A stretch of DNA of 64,000 nt from Trileptium ribeirensis (GCA_030248225.1 JASANE010016307.1:28209-92208), one strand, 5' to 3'. Positions 12,700-24,094 are shown, numbered from the stretch's first letter. Notes: generated by a model from the letters alone, not told the origin. Translations and numbers: made by a program.

Positions 12700-15335
12700 G
12701 AAATGTGTTAGCGTAACTAAAAAAGCGGACTGCGAGTTGCCACGTTGTGCGATGTGAAACTAATTCGTGGCCAACAAGCCAATAGGTGCATTGTGTTAGT
12801 GATCAGAAATTACCCTGTTTTGCAATCAGGCACTCAGCTTTATCGAACGGAAATTTTTGAATTTATAAATTGGCTATTGCAATGACTGATTTGTTCTCGT
12901 AACAGCGTTTTGTACATAATTCAGTAAGAGGATGGTAGGGGCTCAGCTTACGTTTACTCATGCATCAATAAATGATAAATTTAAGTAAAATTAGATACTT
13001 TATACTATATTTCAGATTTGCATTTGTCATTTTGCTAATGTCACTAATATATGCTACGCGAAGTGCCTAAGTGTGTTACTCAGCCGTTTACGACCGCATC
13101 AGCATTGTTTTTGGTAAATGTAGATTTTCCAGCCCAGAGACCTATGCCTCAGTATTTAAGATCATTGGGTTTACCTTAGGTAATACCACATATTAATTCG
13201 GCAGCAAGTAGGTTTGTTCGCTCTAATTTCTGTATTAAAACACTGACACATTCATATTCCAAGTTGTAGGCAAGGTTAACCGTTACCTAGAAATCAAGAG
13301 CCTATTGCGACAGATGTTACTGAAACACACCGTAAACATGTCAAATTTGAAATCAGTAGCTTTAATTTTTTTCAGCAAAAGATAGATCATCGTTTTTCTT
13401 GGCTACTCTATTAATGTGTATTTTTATAACCTCGACGACTAAGCACATGAATGAATGGGAGGATATCCCATTTTTTACCATTGCGATTATATAACCATCG
13501 GCACATATTGTAAAAAACGTTTCTATGTTATGTTTTCTTTTTCGCCGGAAAGATATAATCAACTCCCAGTTTTAAATCAAACTGAAGTCGGACTTTATTG
13601 TTTAGCCCTATAATATTGAAGCCGTATTAGTGGCTTGATTAAATTTTTTTACATTACAGGTGACCTCATCTGTTGCAACTGCACACCTAATATCTTACTG
13701 ATAACCCTTTAGCATCTGAATAATAGTGGACAAATAGCCTATTTTGAGTTATCCCGGTTGTTGCTAATAGCTTCAACATGATCGTCCGTAGTTGGTTAAA
13801 ATTTTAAGAGTCAGACAGTCTATAATCTGCATACCATATTATCGTTATATCCCTAACATCGTCCAACCTACGGAAGATAGCCCATGCCCATAAATAAGCA
13901 TGACCTTGTACCAAGGTTCGTGCAAATTTCGCCCTACAGCCCGTTATAGGTGTGCTGTTAGAATGGACACGGTTACTTAGGAGACGTTTTGTTCTGCGTA
14001 TATACTCAATGTTCCAGATGGCAACAATATGTATATTTCATAGTAAAACAGCTGTTATTTCGGAGAGGTAAGTATATATCAAATGTTTGAATTTTAAAAT
14101 AGTTAACTGTATTGACTGTGCATTACATAAGGTACAGTATAGGTCTGAAACGCTTATGTTATTTCTTAAATATAAAGCTTTGAACGAGGAATATTTAGCG
14201 ATGTTTGCCAAAAAAGATAGTTCAGGCGTCTGCTACGTTTTCCTAAAGAATGTGGTGATTTCTTTGGTACTGCTGGATATTGTCAATGCTGCTGATACGT
14301 ATATAAATAAAATGCTATTTATTTTTATTGAGCGAATTATCTGAGTGGTTTGTTGCGAATTCATCTTGAATAATGTGTATGTCTATTGTCTTCAAGGAAT
14401 ATATTCTGAACGTCGTGTTTATAGTGTGGTGGTGCTAAGCTTCCACACTATATTCACGATATATTACTTTTCAATGAGGAATGTACGTTGATGAAGTAGG
14501 CGCTTAGTAAAAATTTAGACCGTCTTCGTAAAAACGATACTTAATTTTATTATTTGTTGATGGTAGCTCAAGTATATATGTTCGGAGTGATATTAACTCT
14601 TTAATGCATTTTAGTTGACGTTTTGCAATACTATAGTGCATAAACTCAATCCGTTGCGTAATCTGCGCTCGACTGCGTGTTGTGGGGAGCTTTAAGGTTC
14701 GAGCAGCATACTAAAGACCTAAGTTTAGGCTTAGTGTATTGACAGCAGCATGGCCTATATTTTATTTACGCCCTTCAGCGTATTTTGGCAAGTATATCTG
14801 TGATATTTAGTCTTCACAGACGACTGTAAACTGCAACAAAAACAGTTGATGATTATATTTTATAGCACGATCGAAAACCATTACTGCTTCTTAATTGTTC
14901 AGTGGTAGGAAGAAATTTATATACAATCAGGGATCATGCGACGTCCGCCCAAGCGTATCACATTTACCCAATTTTTCATTAGATGAATATTCCATTTAGT
15001 TGAAAAATGTTATTGAATTTCGCTTCAAATTTACGTTGCAAAGAACGTCTGTGTTTAAATAGATTTTAATACGACAAAATCAGGGAAGTAAATAGTGAAA
15101 ATTGAGCAAATTTATAGATATATACTATACAACATGCAATGACTCTGCCTTTAAAGAGCTAGTTCATGTTTTAATTCTGGGGAAATTTTATCAGCTCTGA
15201 AGGATCAGTAAAATACGGAATGAAAAACTTTTTAAGCACAAAGTTATTTTCTACGGCACCTGTGGCTAATCTTATGCTATATATATAAGAATATAAAATA
15301 GAACAAACGGTAAGCCCATACTTACTAAAAGTTTC
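12700..15335. other. Unassigned AT-rich DNA including a diverged dispersed repeat
   Basis: No gene is supported. The part at about 13255-14000 is an old relative of 42255-43000. Both carry, in the same order, an early GCGACAGATGTTAC / GCGACAAATACTAC block, then GTTGCAACTGCACACCTAATATC / ATTGCAACTGCAGGCCTAATATC, then ATCGTCCAACCTACGGAAGATAGCCCA / ATCGTCCAGCTTGCGGGGTAGCCCA in shorter matching words. Identity is moderate and indels are many. Confidence 0.5.
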
Positions 15336-15339
15336 TATA

Positions 15340-15725
15340 TATGAAGCGGTCGATTGTACCGTAAATTATATGAAATGAACATATAAAAGTTGTGATTATA
15401 ACTTAAAAATAGGTAATTTGTTTATGAAACACACGATTACACCATATTATATAAAATTAGCATATAAACAGCGGGATTATAGATTAAAAATAGCTAATTT
15501 GCATATAAAACACTCGTTTACAACATAAATTATGAACCGAGCACATAAGTAACGGGATTATACATTTAAACATACGTTTGCATATAAAACGCGCAGTTAC
15601 AACATAAAATTACATGAAAAGCGTATAACAGAGAGATTATCGATTAAAATAGTTAACTTGCATATTAAACGATCAATCGTAACATAAATTATAAGAAATG
15701 ATCATATAAAAAGCCGGATTGCAGA
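15340..15725. repeat. Tandem repeat, ~80-84 bp unit, about five diverged copies
   Basis: Repeating order within each unit: an arm ending in CGATTGTACCGTAAATTAT-like sequence, then GAACATATAAA, a GGGATTATA-like block, AAAATAGCTAATTTG and GCATATAA. Copies start near 15345, 15427, 15509, 15588 and 15668 and differ by many substitutions, so the array is old. It abuts the palindromic array on its right. Confidence 0.75.
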
Positions 15726-15759
15726 ATAATGCGTACATCGACTGGAAAATTTATGTTAC

Positions 15760-16045
15760 ACACGATGCGTCGGCCGTACCTTGTTACAAACGATCGATCG
15801 TCCGTATGTCAGGTTATAGACGACAAGGCCTCTATAAATTTGGTTACAGACGATTCGTCGTCCGTAACAAATATTACAAACGAGGAAGTGTTTGTAATAT
15901 TTGCTATGGACGATCGGTTGTTTATAACATTTGTTATACACGCCCAATCGTCCGTAACCGAAATTACAAGCGACGAGGTGTTTGTAATATTTGTTATAAA
16001 CGATCGGTCGTTTGTAACATTTTCAATCGAGCATTATCCTGTAAG
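15760..16045. repeat. Array of small palindromes (GACGATCGNTCGTC family), copy 1
   Basis: About nine consecutive ~30-bp units, each a near-perfect palindrome centred on CGATCG or a variant (ACGATCGATCGT, GACGATTCGTCGTC, ACGAGGAAGTGT). They are joined by GTTAC/GTAAC arms and TAACAAATATTAC linkers. The same family makes up 24095-24540. Because the units are self-complementary and their length is near a multiple of three, several long frames open on both strands; these are not genes. The array could extrude as cruciforms. Confidence 0.85.
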
Positions 16046-16059
16046 TCTCCGCAAATAAA

Positions 16060-17085
16060 TTCAACATTAAAATGCAAAAGAAATATTTGAACCATTCTTG
16101 ATCATACTGGAACTCTAACTTAGACATGAGTTGTAATGTTACCTTGCAAATCTTAAAATATTAGTTCAAAATGATGTTTCAACGAGCTAATCCTAGAACA
16201 CAAAGGTGTTCAGATGCTCTGAAGGGTGCAGTAAACTCAATTTGAAATCTCGGAATAAACCTTTGAGCATGGAATAGCCATGCGTCCACGTTTTAGAGTT
16301 GTGTATATGTAGTTTGGTATTAATAAACACCGATGATTTGAAACAGCAAATGAGCACAACAGCGTAAAATACGTATCGTATCCTCGAGAAACCTTTATGA
16401 CTAATCTTATAATTATTTTTATGGTCACATGTTTAAATTCCCGTTAGCCAATATTAAAAATATTAGTAATTTGCAAAGTTTTTGAGCAGTTCTTTTACAA
16501 GATCCAAAATTCAAGACGAAATTAAAAGTAAAAACAGAAATTAATCTTTTGCGCTTATCTCCGGCCGCAGATTTGTAAATTTTATAACACAACTGTCTAT
16601 TGCTACGTTACTATTAATCAATTTTGGTGCAATAATTATTCCTGACACAAAAAGTTAATAAATACCCCGCCTGAATTGTGGGTTTTGTCCTGGAGATAAA
16701 GCCAACATGCATGAACAATTTTTGAATTATGTAAAGTTTTTCCCCTGGGGTGATCGTATAAAGTTTTGTTCCTAAAAGCCTAAGCTTAGGATGGGATCAA
16801 ATTTATAGATCTAAATTTTTGTCCTGTGATACTCATGTCAAGCTTCCGCCAACTGTTAGAGAGGAAAACTTGACATCATCCCAGAGGCGCAGCACGTGGG
16901 GGCCGCAGTTTCCGATAATCGGGTTAGCCGGTGCCCCTATTCACCTGCCCCTCACATTGTAGTGCCGTACGGCACCCTATATGATGGTATTTTCTTGTTA
17001 TATACATATGTTGCCCAACACTGACTGTGTTCTAGACTGTACTATGATGGGTTTCGTTTTTTCGATGTTTTGAGCGTGGGCACCG
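16060..17085. other. Unassigned DNA
   Basis: No gene is supported. A GC-richer block at 16850-16980 (CGCAGCACGTGGGGGCCGCAG) stands out but matches nothing I can name. Confidence 0.4.
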
Positions 17086-18186
17086 TAAGCATTCTTCTTC
17101 AAAGTAGTAACTCTATCGAGATTGCAGAGCATAATGAAAGATCGTTACACCTACGCCTTTGGCGTGCACAGCCAATCAACTCTCAATACCATACGTCGAT
17201 ATACTATATATGGATACCACACCATACCGCACAAGTTAGCGCAAAACGAACGCCGGCAATGAGTTTCCCCTGTCCGAAAATACCCACGTGAAACTTTTTG
17301 GGCGCCCTGTTGTAGAACAAATCTTCGAATTTGGGTCGAGGAACCACGAGGGTGCCATATCTCAAACTCCATAATTCCTGAACCGGAGCCTTACTCGAAA
17401 AACAAAAAAGATGTTGCTTCTGCGTTTTTAGACAAGATGCAATTACCAAATGGCTATATTTTGATAATTGTTCAATAAGAGGTTGCACTGATGAACGTTG
17501 GGACTTTACGCGAAAATAATAGCAAGCACTTATAGATTTGTTAAATTTTTGAACTTTAGTCTCAAAATACATCATAGCGTTAAGACCTATACGGTCATCA
17601 TAACGAGCTCTATTTTTTAATTACTGCAACATTAAAGATCCATGTATTTTCGCCGCGGGACACGTTTTTGTTGCTTTTTACGACATTTCTTATTTTTGTA
17701 TAGTTTTATATTTTGTCATTCATCAAGCCTCATCTTTAAATTTGGCCCTTTTCGGTTAGCTTCTCACAGCCCGAACTTACTCAATTTCATGGTGGCAGGG
17801 AATCTACCAATGCCCCAAATCTTGAACCTTCCTTGTCTTTCCGAGCTAGTTCGGTATAAACAGAGCAGCTTTGAATTCGTTCAGCGCGCGGATGTCGTGC
17901 ATAACCCTAGGATTTGTAACAATGGCCACATGAGATATTCTTACGCCGAGTTGTGCTACAACCGAGATATTTATTTAGCTTCGAACTAGAATGTGTCACT
18001 AGCATTAGCACATCCAATAAAGCTATGAGTCACCAAAAAGAACGCTTATGTTTGAGAAAAATATAGTCAACCAATTCGAAAAACAAAAAAGGGGTATCGG
18101 CATTTATCATTTTACTATGAAATAAAATCCTCCTGGGAAATATTCGCAAGTTAAGATAAACCTAATCTTACTTCCGTGAAGGGTAC

Positions 18187-18399
18187 TGTAGTGATCACAC
18201 AAATAATATTAAAAAAAAGCTAGCGAAACGTCAATTCGCTAGTTAGAATATCACCACAACCATCCAACCGTTTCAAGCGGGTCCATGGTGTAGTGGCTAG
18301 CACGTCTGCTGCGCACGCGGAAGGCCCGGTGTTCGATTCCCGGTGGACCCATTCTTTAGCTTGAGCGGTATTTAACAAAAATAGCTAACATAGCTTATA
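18187..18399 (+). repeat. 5' LTR of the miniature element
   Basis: 213 bp, identical to the 3' LTR at 18493-18705. It contains a 10-bp-arm hairpin (AGCTAGCGAA at 18218-18227 with TTCGCTAGTT at 18235-18244) and the tRNA-like unit at 18279-18350. It has no run of four Ts on the plus strand. Confidence 0.9.
18279..18351 (+). tRNA. tRNA-like sequence inside the 5' LTR (anticodon position CGC; probably not a working tRNA)
   Basis: The acceptor stem GGGTCCA/TGGACCC pairs perfectly over 7 bp. The D stem GTGT/GCAC and the anticodon stem TCTGC/GCGGA (one G-T pair) also form. A-box (TGGTGTAGTGG) and B-box (GTTCGATTC) promoter elements are intact. Odd: the anticodon loop TGCGCAC has G where nearly all tRNAs have U33, and the T stem is imperfect (CCGG plus an extra base). 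The body most resembles Glu/Asp-type tRNAs, while the nominal anticodon would be Ala-CGC. I infer that it serves as an internal Pol III promoter or a structured RNA domain rather than in translation. Confidence 0.6.
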
Positions 18400-18401
18400 G
18401 T

Positions 18402-18420
18402 TGGTGAGCCCGACGTGATC
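18402..18420 (+). other. Primer-binding site of the miniature LTR element
   Basis: TGGTGAGCCCGACGTGATC begins two bases after the 5' LTR. It starts with TGG, the complement of the tRNA 3' CCA, and its full complement reads like a T-stem plus acceptor strand ending in CACCA. Position and sequence are those of a retroviral-type minus-strand primer site. The cognate tRNA is not in this window. The tRNA-like unit in the LTR is not the match, because its 3' end differs. Confidence 0.7.
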
Positions 18421-18482
18421 CCTGTGCAGATCAGTCTATGCGAAGAGTAATGAGCTCAAAAATGCCTGCTCCGCAGCTGGAC

Positions 18483-18492
18483 GCGGGGGTTG
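18483..18492 (+). other. Polypurine-tract-like site before the 3' LTR
   Basis: GCGGGGG followed by TTG lies directly before the second LTR, where the plus-strand primer of LTR elements sits. It is short and not purely purine, so support is moderate. Confidence 0.45.
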
Positions 18493-18705
18493 TGTAGTGA
18501 TCACACAAATAATATTAAAAAAAAGCTAGCGAAACGTCAATTCGCTAGTTAGAATATCACCACAACCATCCAACCGTTTCAAGCGGGTCCATGGTGTAGT
18601 GGCTAGCACGTCTGCTGCGCACGCGGAAGGCCCGGTGTTCGATTCCCGGTGGACCCATTCTTTAGCTTGAGCGGTATTTAACAAAAATAGCTAACATAGC
18701 TTATA
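18493..18705 (+). repeat. 3' LTR of the miniature element
   Basis: Base-for-base identical to the 5' LTR over 213 bp. It carries the second tRNA-like unit at 18585-18657 and is followed directly by the GGTAC target duplication. Confidence 0.9.
18585..18657 (+). tRNA. tRNA-like sequence inside the 3' LTR
   Basis: Exact copy, 306 bp downstream, of the tRNA-like unit in the 5' LTR, with the same perfect acceptor stem, intact A and B boxes, missing U33 and imperfect T stem. Transcription from this copy would leave the element and enter flanking repeat DNA. Confidence 0.6.
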
Positions 18706-18975
18706 GGTACTAAACTGGGGTAAAAAAACTCTCAATTTGGCCTCTGACCCCGGAACCAAACCTGAAGCCAAAAAAGCTCGGAGATGTACACGACAAATTC
18801 GAATGAGGATGCCACTTCGAAAGAGCCCAAGATCGTTAAAATGGGTTTAGTCGTCCCCGAGTCATGGCCTATCACACACACTGACGGAATTCAAAAGCTT
18901 TCACCCTTGCAAAACACAATCTCGACTATGGTAGACTACGCTCTGATTATATATAGAACAAATGCGTATTATTAA

Positions 18976-19924
18976 ATATTGACCCCAGATAAACAAAATC
19001 TTTCCTGTCCATCTATATGCGCACGTACACGATTTTATTCATTATTATATTACATTGATGCTGATTCTCGTTCTTATCTCCAGCGGTCAGCTCAGTAAGC
19101 GATGTTGGAACAACGAACGAGCATATTCTTAAAGCAGATAATATGGGCAAAGCACCGAAATAATAATGTGTGTAAGTGTATGTAGTTATTTATTGTATAT
19201 GTTTGTGTGGCACATAATATATGAATTGCACAGTTGTCAATGTCATTTCTCAATGCCCTGCTTCTAAACCGCACCAACAATATACATTTATACACATTGC
19301 ACACGTTCGTGGCTTCAGATTATATTATTTCATAATAATTGATACCATCTCATACGTTGGCGATTATATTTCGGTAAAATTGTAACTATATTAGTGTCCT
19401 GTTTGAATAAGTTCTAACAATGAATCTTTTGTATTAGCGGTGTTAGGTGTATTGGTGGTATTAGTAGTTTTTTATCAAGACGCAATCTATGTTTATATTA
19501 AATTAGGTTTATGTATTGAAATGCTTCGTGTCGACTAAATATTGTCTGTGAGTAATAAAATATGCATTAACCCTTTCATACAAAAGAAATTATCATATTA
19601 TGTCGCATATAATGTTGATCAAATTTTGGCTGCAACTGTAAATAAAATTGGATCATTTGGCTGCAAGCGTCGTACACTAGCCACTTCTCAGTTGCTCTCA
19701 TCCTTAAGGAAATCCGCAGAGCGAGCAAATAACAATACACGTGCAAATATACACCATACGGCAATCTCGGTTTCTATGTCGCTTGTAAATGTACACTCGT
19801 CTAAATGCATAGCGTTAATATTTGAATTAAAAAGTTTCACAACGGTAAACGCTTCATTTGCGAAGTGACGAGTTTTTCCTTAATGTTTTAAACGATATCT
19901 AGATGTATGCAAAGAAGCTCGGTT
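18976..19924. other. Unassigned AT-rich DNA between copies of family A
   Basis: No gene is supported. The frame at 19542-19868 (+) has no motif. The words at 19710-19760 resemble those at 6310-6350 (see there). Confidence 0.4.
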
Positions 19925-21035
19925 GTGGAAAGGTTAGTTTATAGAACTCTAGAACCAGAGCCTTAATCGAAAAACAAAAAGTGGCATCGGAATTTATCAT
20001 TCTACTATGAAATAAAACCAAGCACATCAAAAAAATTCGAAAGTTAAATTAAAAATAACTTTGCTTCCGTGAAGGGTACTAAACTGAAAAAACTTTTATT
20101 TTGCTCTCTGACCCGAACCTTGGGAGAGTCATGCACCCGTACCCATGGGTCACAGAGCAAAACTAGCACCGGCAATGAGTTTCCCATACCCGAAAACCCC
20201 CAAATGAAACTTTTCAGCCGCCCAGGACGTCAGAAAAAAATTTTCGAATGTTGGATCGAGGAATCACTGGGGCACCATAACTCAGACTCCATAACTCTAG
20301 AACCGGAGCCTTAATCGAAAAACAAAAAAGACCCATCGCATTTATCATTTTACTATGAAAAAACACCAAGCAAAGAAAAAATCGAAAGTCAAGGTAAAAT
20401 AATCTTGCTTCCGTGAAGGGTACTAAAATGAGGTAAAAAACATTTTTGCTCTCTGACCCCGAACCTTGGAGGCGCCATACCACCGTACCCACGGAACCAT
20501 GGCCACAGAGCAAATCCAGCACGGTCAATGAGTTTCCCATGACGGAAAACCCCCTGGTTAAAATTATCAGCCGCCCAAGACGTCAGAACAAATTTTTAAA
20601 TTTTGGGGTCGAGGAACCATTGGGGTGCGATACCGCCGCACCTCAAACCCCATAAATCTAGAACCCGAGCCTTAATCGAAAAACAAAAGAGACATCGGCT
20701 TTTATCATTTTACTATAAAATAAAACCAACCAGAGAAAAAAATCGAAAGTTAAGATAAAATAACTTTGCTTCTGTGAAGGGCACTAAAATGGGGTAAAAA
20801 AGCGCAAAAAACCCACATTTTGACCCTAACCCCGGAACCAGACTCTAAATCAACAAACGCTCGGAGATTTAAACAGTAAACCGACTACGCCGATTCGAAT
20901 GAGCCCAAGATCGTGGAAATCGGTTTAGCCGTTCCCGAGTTATGGCCTATCACACGCACAAATACACACAAATGGAATTGAAAAGATTTCACCCCTGCAA
21001 CACACAGTCTCCGCTCCGTTTCAGTACGTTCTGAT
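19925..21035 (+). mobile_element. Dispersed repeat family A, copy 2, with internal ~360-bp tandem modules
   Basis: About three consecutive modules, each with the order AACCGGAGCCTTAATCG, TTTATCATTTTACTATGAAA, CTTCCGTGAAGGGTACTAAA, GCTCTCTGACCC, AATGAGTTTCCCAT, CGCCCAGGACGTCAGA and GAGGAACCA. They start near 19955, 20300 and 20660. The tail at 20880-21010 (GAGCCCAAGATCGTGGAAAT, GAGTTATGGCCTATCACACG) matches copy 1. The frames at 20069-20314 and 20446-20655 are accidental. The number of modules differs between family members, which suggests expansion and contraction inside a mobile unit. Confidence 0.8.
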
Positions 21036-22497
21036 TAATATTGATATTTGATATAAAAATATAAAATAATGTTATTTATATATAAATATAAAAAATATTT
21101 ATATATATAAAATATTGTTTATTAATATGATTATGCATATTTATATTTACATCTATTGCTAACAGTTTTAATTTTTATAGGCCATCGCCATTATCGCTAA
21201 AAAGAATGTAAAAACGATAACGGAACTAATATTTTTATAGTATTGTTTATATCCGGTGAGTACTTAAACGTTTGTAATGTAAACAAAAAGCAAAGAACAT
21301 TCGAGCTGAAGGTTGCTGCCCGTTCGGACAATTGAGCTTATTTCGAGTATCGGACTTTAGAATCATAAATAACTCAAGTTTATGGTTCCAGACGTGAAAA
21401 CTATTAGTTGAACGAAATGCTTTTCTCCGAAGTGTAGCGCAGTACTTCAACTGTAAACGTGTTTGTTTTAATAGATAGTTTGTCAAGATGAGATTAATTT
21501 GCTACTGTTTCTTTATAAGGCACTGCTCTAAGTTTTATTGAGCCTAATTCATGGGTACAAACTTTAGTGTTGGAAGATATTTCAATATGATATTTCGGAT
21601 TTCAGAAATAAATATATATATTCGTCAACAAAGAAGTTCCAAGATGCTCGCTTACAGTTGGGCTTACAATCATAGCTTTGATTGGCTAAACCACAAACAG
21701 TAAATAGTTCAAGAGCAACAAGCAAATCATTAATTGGGTATCCTTAATCTGAGTTAACATCAGCCGCAGTTCATAGTCCGTTTTGGCTAGTGAAATGATT
21801 TCTGCTCTTTATTTTATTTCAAACGTCTCAACGTTGATGAAGTCAAGAGTACACGTCCCCAGTGAACTAGTGAAAAATATGCAAGACTATAAATTAAGTT
21901 ATAATAATGAAATTTGCAACAACTTTAGCCCAATCTAGGTGGTTTTGATACTTTATTAGCTAGCTTATATGCTGTAAAGGTAATTTCAATTGTATCCAGT
22001 ACCATGAAATATGGTTACTACTTAACACTTCACTTGCATGAAAACTATACAATACGGCTTTTATATAACCTATTTCGCAAGTGAAATATCAAGAACTTAT
22101 ACTATTCTGCAGTTCATCATAAGTACGATTTGAAATTAATTTAGGCAGAACTATTTCGAAAGCGGCGGATTAAAAACGACCTCTCTCTGAGTAAGCAAAT
22201 TGAAATACACTCGTTTTAAGCGGAAATAACTAAAAGACGATCGTATTTGACTTCACAGATCAGAACGACTTTTAATTTTATCCATGTTAGTGGGCACGCA
22301 TTGCGGTAATACCCGCAATAAGAGATTTGAGTTTTAAAAAATAATTCGCCATTTTTCTTTTGTGGACGGAATCACATATTGGAAAATGTGTGCTTGCAGC
22401 TGCTCGAAACATCTGTCATATTCACTAGTAGTATTAACATCACCATAATTTCTTCTGCCGTTCTGTATGTAAGCATACGTGTTACAACAATCTTATC
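21036..22497. other. Unassigned AT-rich DNA
   Basis: No gene or named repeat found. The start is extremely AT-rich (21050-21130). Confidence 0.4.
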
Positions 22498-22499
22498 TT

Positions 22500-23985
22500 A
22501 ATGAATTGTAGGTTGTATAATATAACATAGCCTACAAGGAAATATGGCAGGATGTAAATTTGGAATTTGAGGCTTATCCGGAATACCAGAGCATATTGAG
22601 TTAAAGACAGGGTGTAGATTTAGAATTAGAGGTTTAACCGGAATAAAAGACCAGATCGACGTAAGGACAAGGTCTAAATTTAGAACGTGATGTTTAACCG
22701 GAATACCAGAGCAGACCGTGTTAAAGACAACGTATACAGTCGGAATTTGAGGCATAACCGAAACACCAAAACTGATCGAGTTCAGGGCAAGGCGTAGATT
22801 TAGAATATGAGGTTTAACCGGGATACCAGAGCAGATCGGGTTAAGGGATTCGGAATTTGAGGTTTAGCCGGAATACCAGAGCAGGTCCAGTTAAGGATAA
22901 GGTATAGATTTAGAATTCGAGGCTTAACCGGAATACCAGAATAGATTGAGTTAAGGACAAAACGTAGATTCAGAATTTGAGGCTTAACCGAAACACCAGA
23001 ACTAATCAAGGTCAGGACAAGGTGTAGGTTTAGAATATGAGGTTTAACCGGAATAAAAGAGCAGATCGAGTTCAGGACAAGGTGTAGATTTAGAATTTGT
23101 AACTTAACAGGAATACCAGAGCAGATCGGGTTAAGGGATTCGGAATTTGAGGCTTAACCGGAACACCAGAACTAATCAAAGTCAGGACAAGGTGTAGGTT
23201 TAGAATTTGCAATTTAACTGGAATAAAAGAGCAGATCCAGTTCAGGACAAGGTGTAGATTTAGAATTTGAAATTTAAGCGGAATACCAGAGCAGATCAAG
23301 TTAAGCACAATGTGTAGATCGGGAATTTGGGGCTTAACCGGAATACCAGAACTAATCAAGGTCAGAGCAAGGTGCAGGTTTAGGATTTGAGGTATAACTG
23401 GAATACCAAAGCAGATCGAATTAAAGACATGGTGCCGATTCAGAATTTGAGGTTTAACCGGAATACCAGAGCAGATCGGGTAAAGGGATTCGGAATTTGA
23501 GGCTTAACCGCAACACCAGAACTAATCAAGGTCAGGACAAGGTGTAGCTTTAGAATTTGCAGTTTAACTGGAATACCAGAGCAGATCGAATTAAAGACAA
23601 GGTGTCGATTTAGAATTTGAAATTTAACCGGAATACCAGAACAGACCGAGTTAAGGACAAGGTGTAGATTCGGAATTTGAGACTTAAACGAAACACGAGA
23701 ACTGATCAAGTTCAGGACAAGGTGTAGATTTAGAATTTGAGGTTTAATCGGAATACCAGAGCAGATCGAGTTAACGACAAGGTGCAGATTCGGAATTTGA
23801 GGCTTAACCGAAACGAGTTAAGGACAACGTGTAGATTTGGAATTTGGGGCTTAACCGGAATGCCGGAACTGATCGAGTTCAGGACAAGGTATAGATTTAG
23901 AATTTGAGGTTTAACCGGAATACCAGAGCAGATCGGGTTAAGGACAAGGTGTAGATTCGCAAATCAAGGCTTATACTAACCAGCG
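22500..23985. repeat. Minisatellite, ~60-bp unit, about 25 copies
   Basis: Consensus blocks within each unit: GAATTTGAGGCTTAACCGGA, ATACCAGAGCAGATCGAGTT, AAGGACAAGGTGTAGATTTA. Copies diverge by up to 20-30 per cent, and some are shortened by a recurrent deletion that leaves GGGTTAAGGGATTCGGAATTT (about 22840, 23135 and 23480). Spacing between those shortened units (~300-350 bp) suggests higher-order amplification. The unit length, near a multiple of three, opens minus-strand frames of up to 89 codons that repeat every ~20 residues. They have no protein-family features. Confidence 0.9.
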
Positions 23986-24094
23986 GAGCGGATCGCTGTC
24001 AATATTTTCAATAGGGCAGCATCTATCTCACTTCTTGTGATAAAGTATTTACATTTGCTGTGTGATCTTTGTTGATATATATGCCAAATACGGA

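Larger units (their letters stand above)
18182..18710 (+). mobile_element. Intact miniature LTR retrotransposon (TRIM) with tRNA-like LTRs
   Basis: Two identical 213-bp direct repeats (18187-18399 and 18493-18705) flank a 93-bp interior. The whole is bordered by a perfect 5-bp target duplication GGTAC (18182-18186 and 18706-18710). The uninterrupted target is seen in other copies of the host repeat (GGGTACTAAA at 20076 and GGGTACTAAAA near 20420). The LTRs begin TGTAGTGATCAC and end AACATAGCTTATA. Two bases after the first LTR is a primer-binding-type site, and a G-rich tract precedes the second LTR. There is no coding capacity, so movement would depend on another element's gag and polymerase. 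Identity of the two LTRs implies recent insertion. Each LTR contains a 72-nt tRNA-like unit, so RNA polymerase III may transcribe it. Confidence 0.85.
17090..18975 (+). mobile_element. Dispersed repeat family A, copy 1 (interrupted by a miniature LTR element)
   Basis: The left end carries GGCGTGCACAGCCAATCAACT (shorter words seen at 17160-17185). The body contains AATGAGTTTCCC, AACCGGAGCCTTA followed by TCGAAAAACAAAAAAG, and GAAGGGTACT. The tail carries GAGCCCAAGATCGT, CGAGTCATGGCCTATCACACAC and TTTCACCC. The same modules in the same order form 19925-21035 and, inverted, 24545-25480. Inside the family a ~370-bp module is present a variable number of times. No protein is encoded. This may be a non-autonomous DNA transposon or a Helitron-like unit that carries internal tandem repeats. 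The 519-bp LTR element at 18187-18705 inserted into its GGTACT motif. Confidence 0.8.

Noticed and set aside
15719..16090. Overlapping ORFs on both strands in the palindromic array
   Set aside because: Self-complementary units without stops open frames on both strands at once. The peptides are simple repeats of the array.
18218..18244. Hammerhead ribozyme in the miniature LTR (GCGAAACGTC)
   Set aside because: It contains a GAAAC-GTC-like word and a hairpin, but no CTGATGA lies upstream or downstream at a workable distance.
18279..18657. A functional pair of tRNA genes
   Set aside because: No U33, imperfect T stem and inconsistent identity; both copies lie at identical positions within LTRs of a mobile element.
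22500..23985. CRISPR-like array or hammerhead array (CCGAAACACC plus CTGATCAAG words)
   Set aside because: Units are contiguous and diverged without unique spacers, and the core would need CTGATGA, which is absent.
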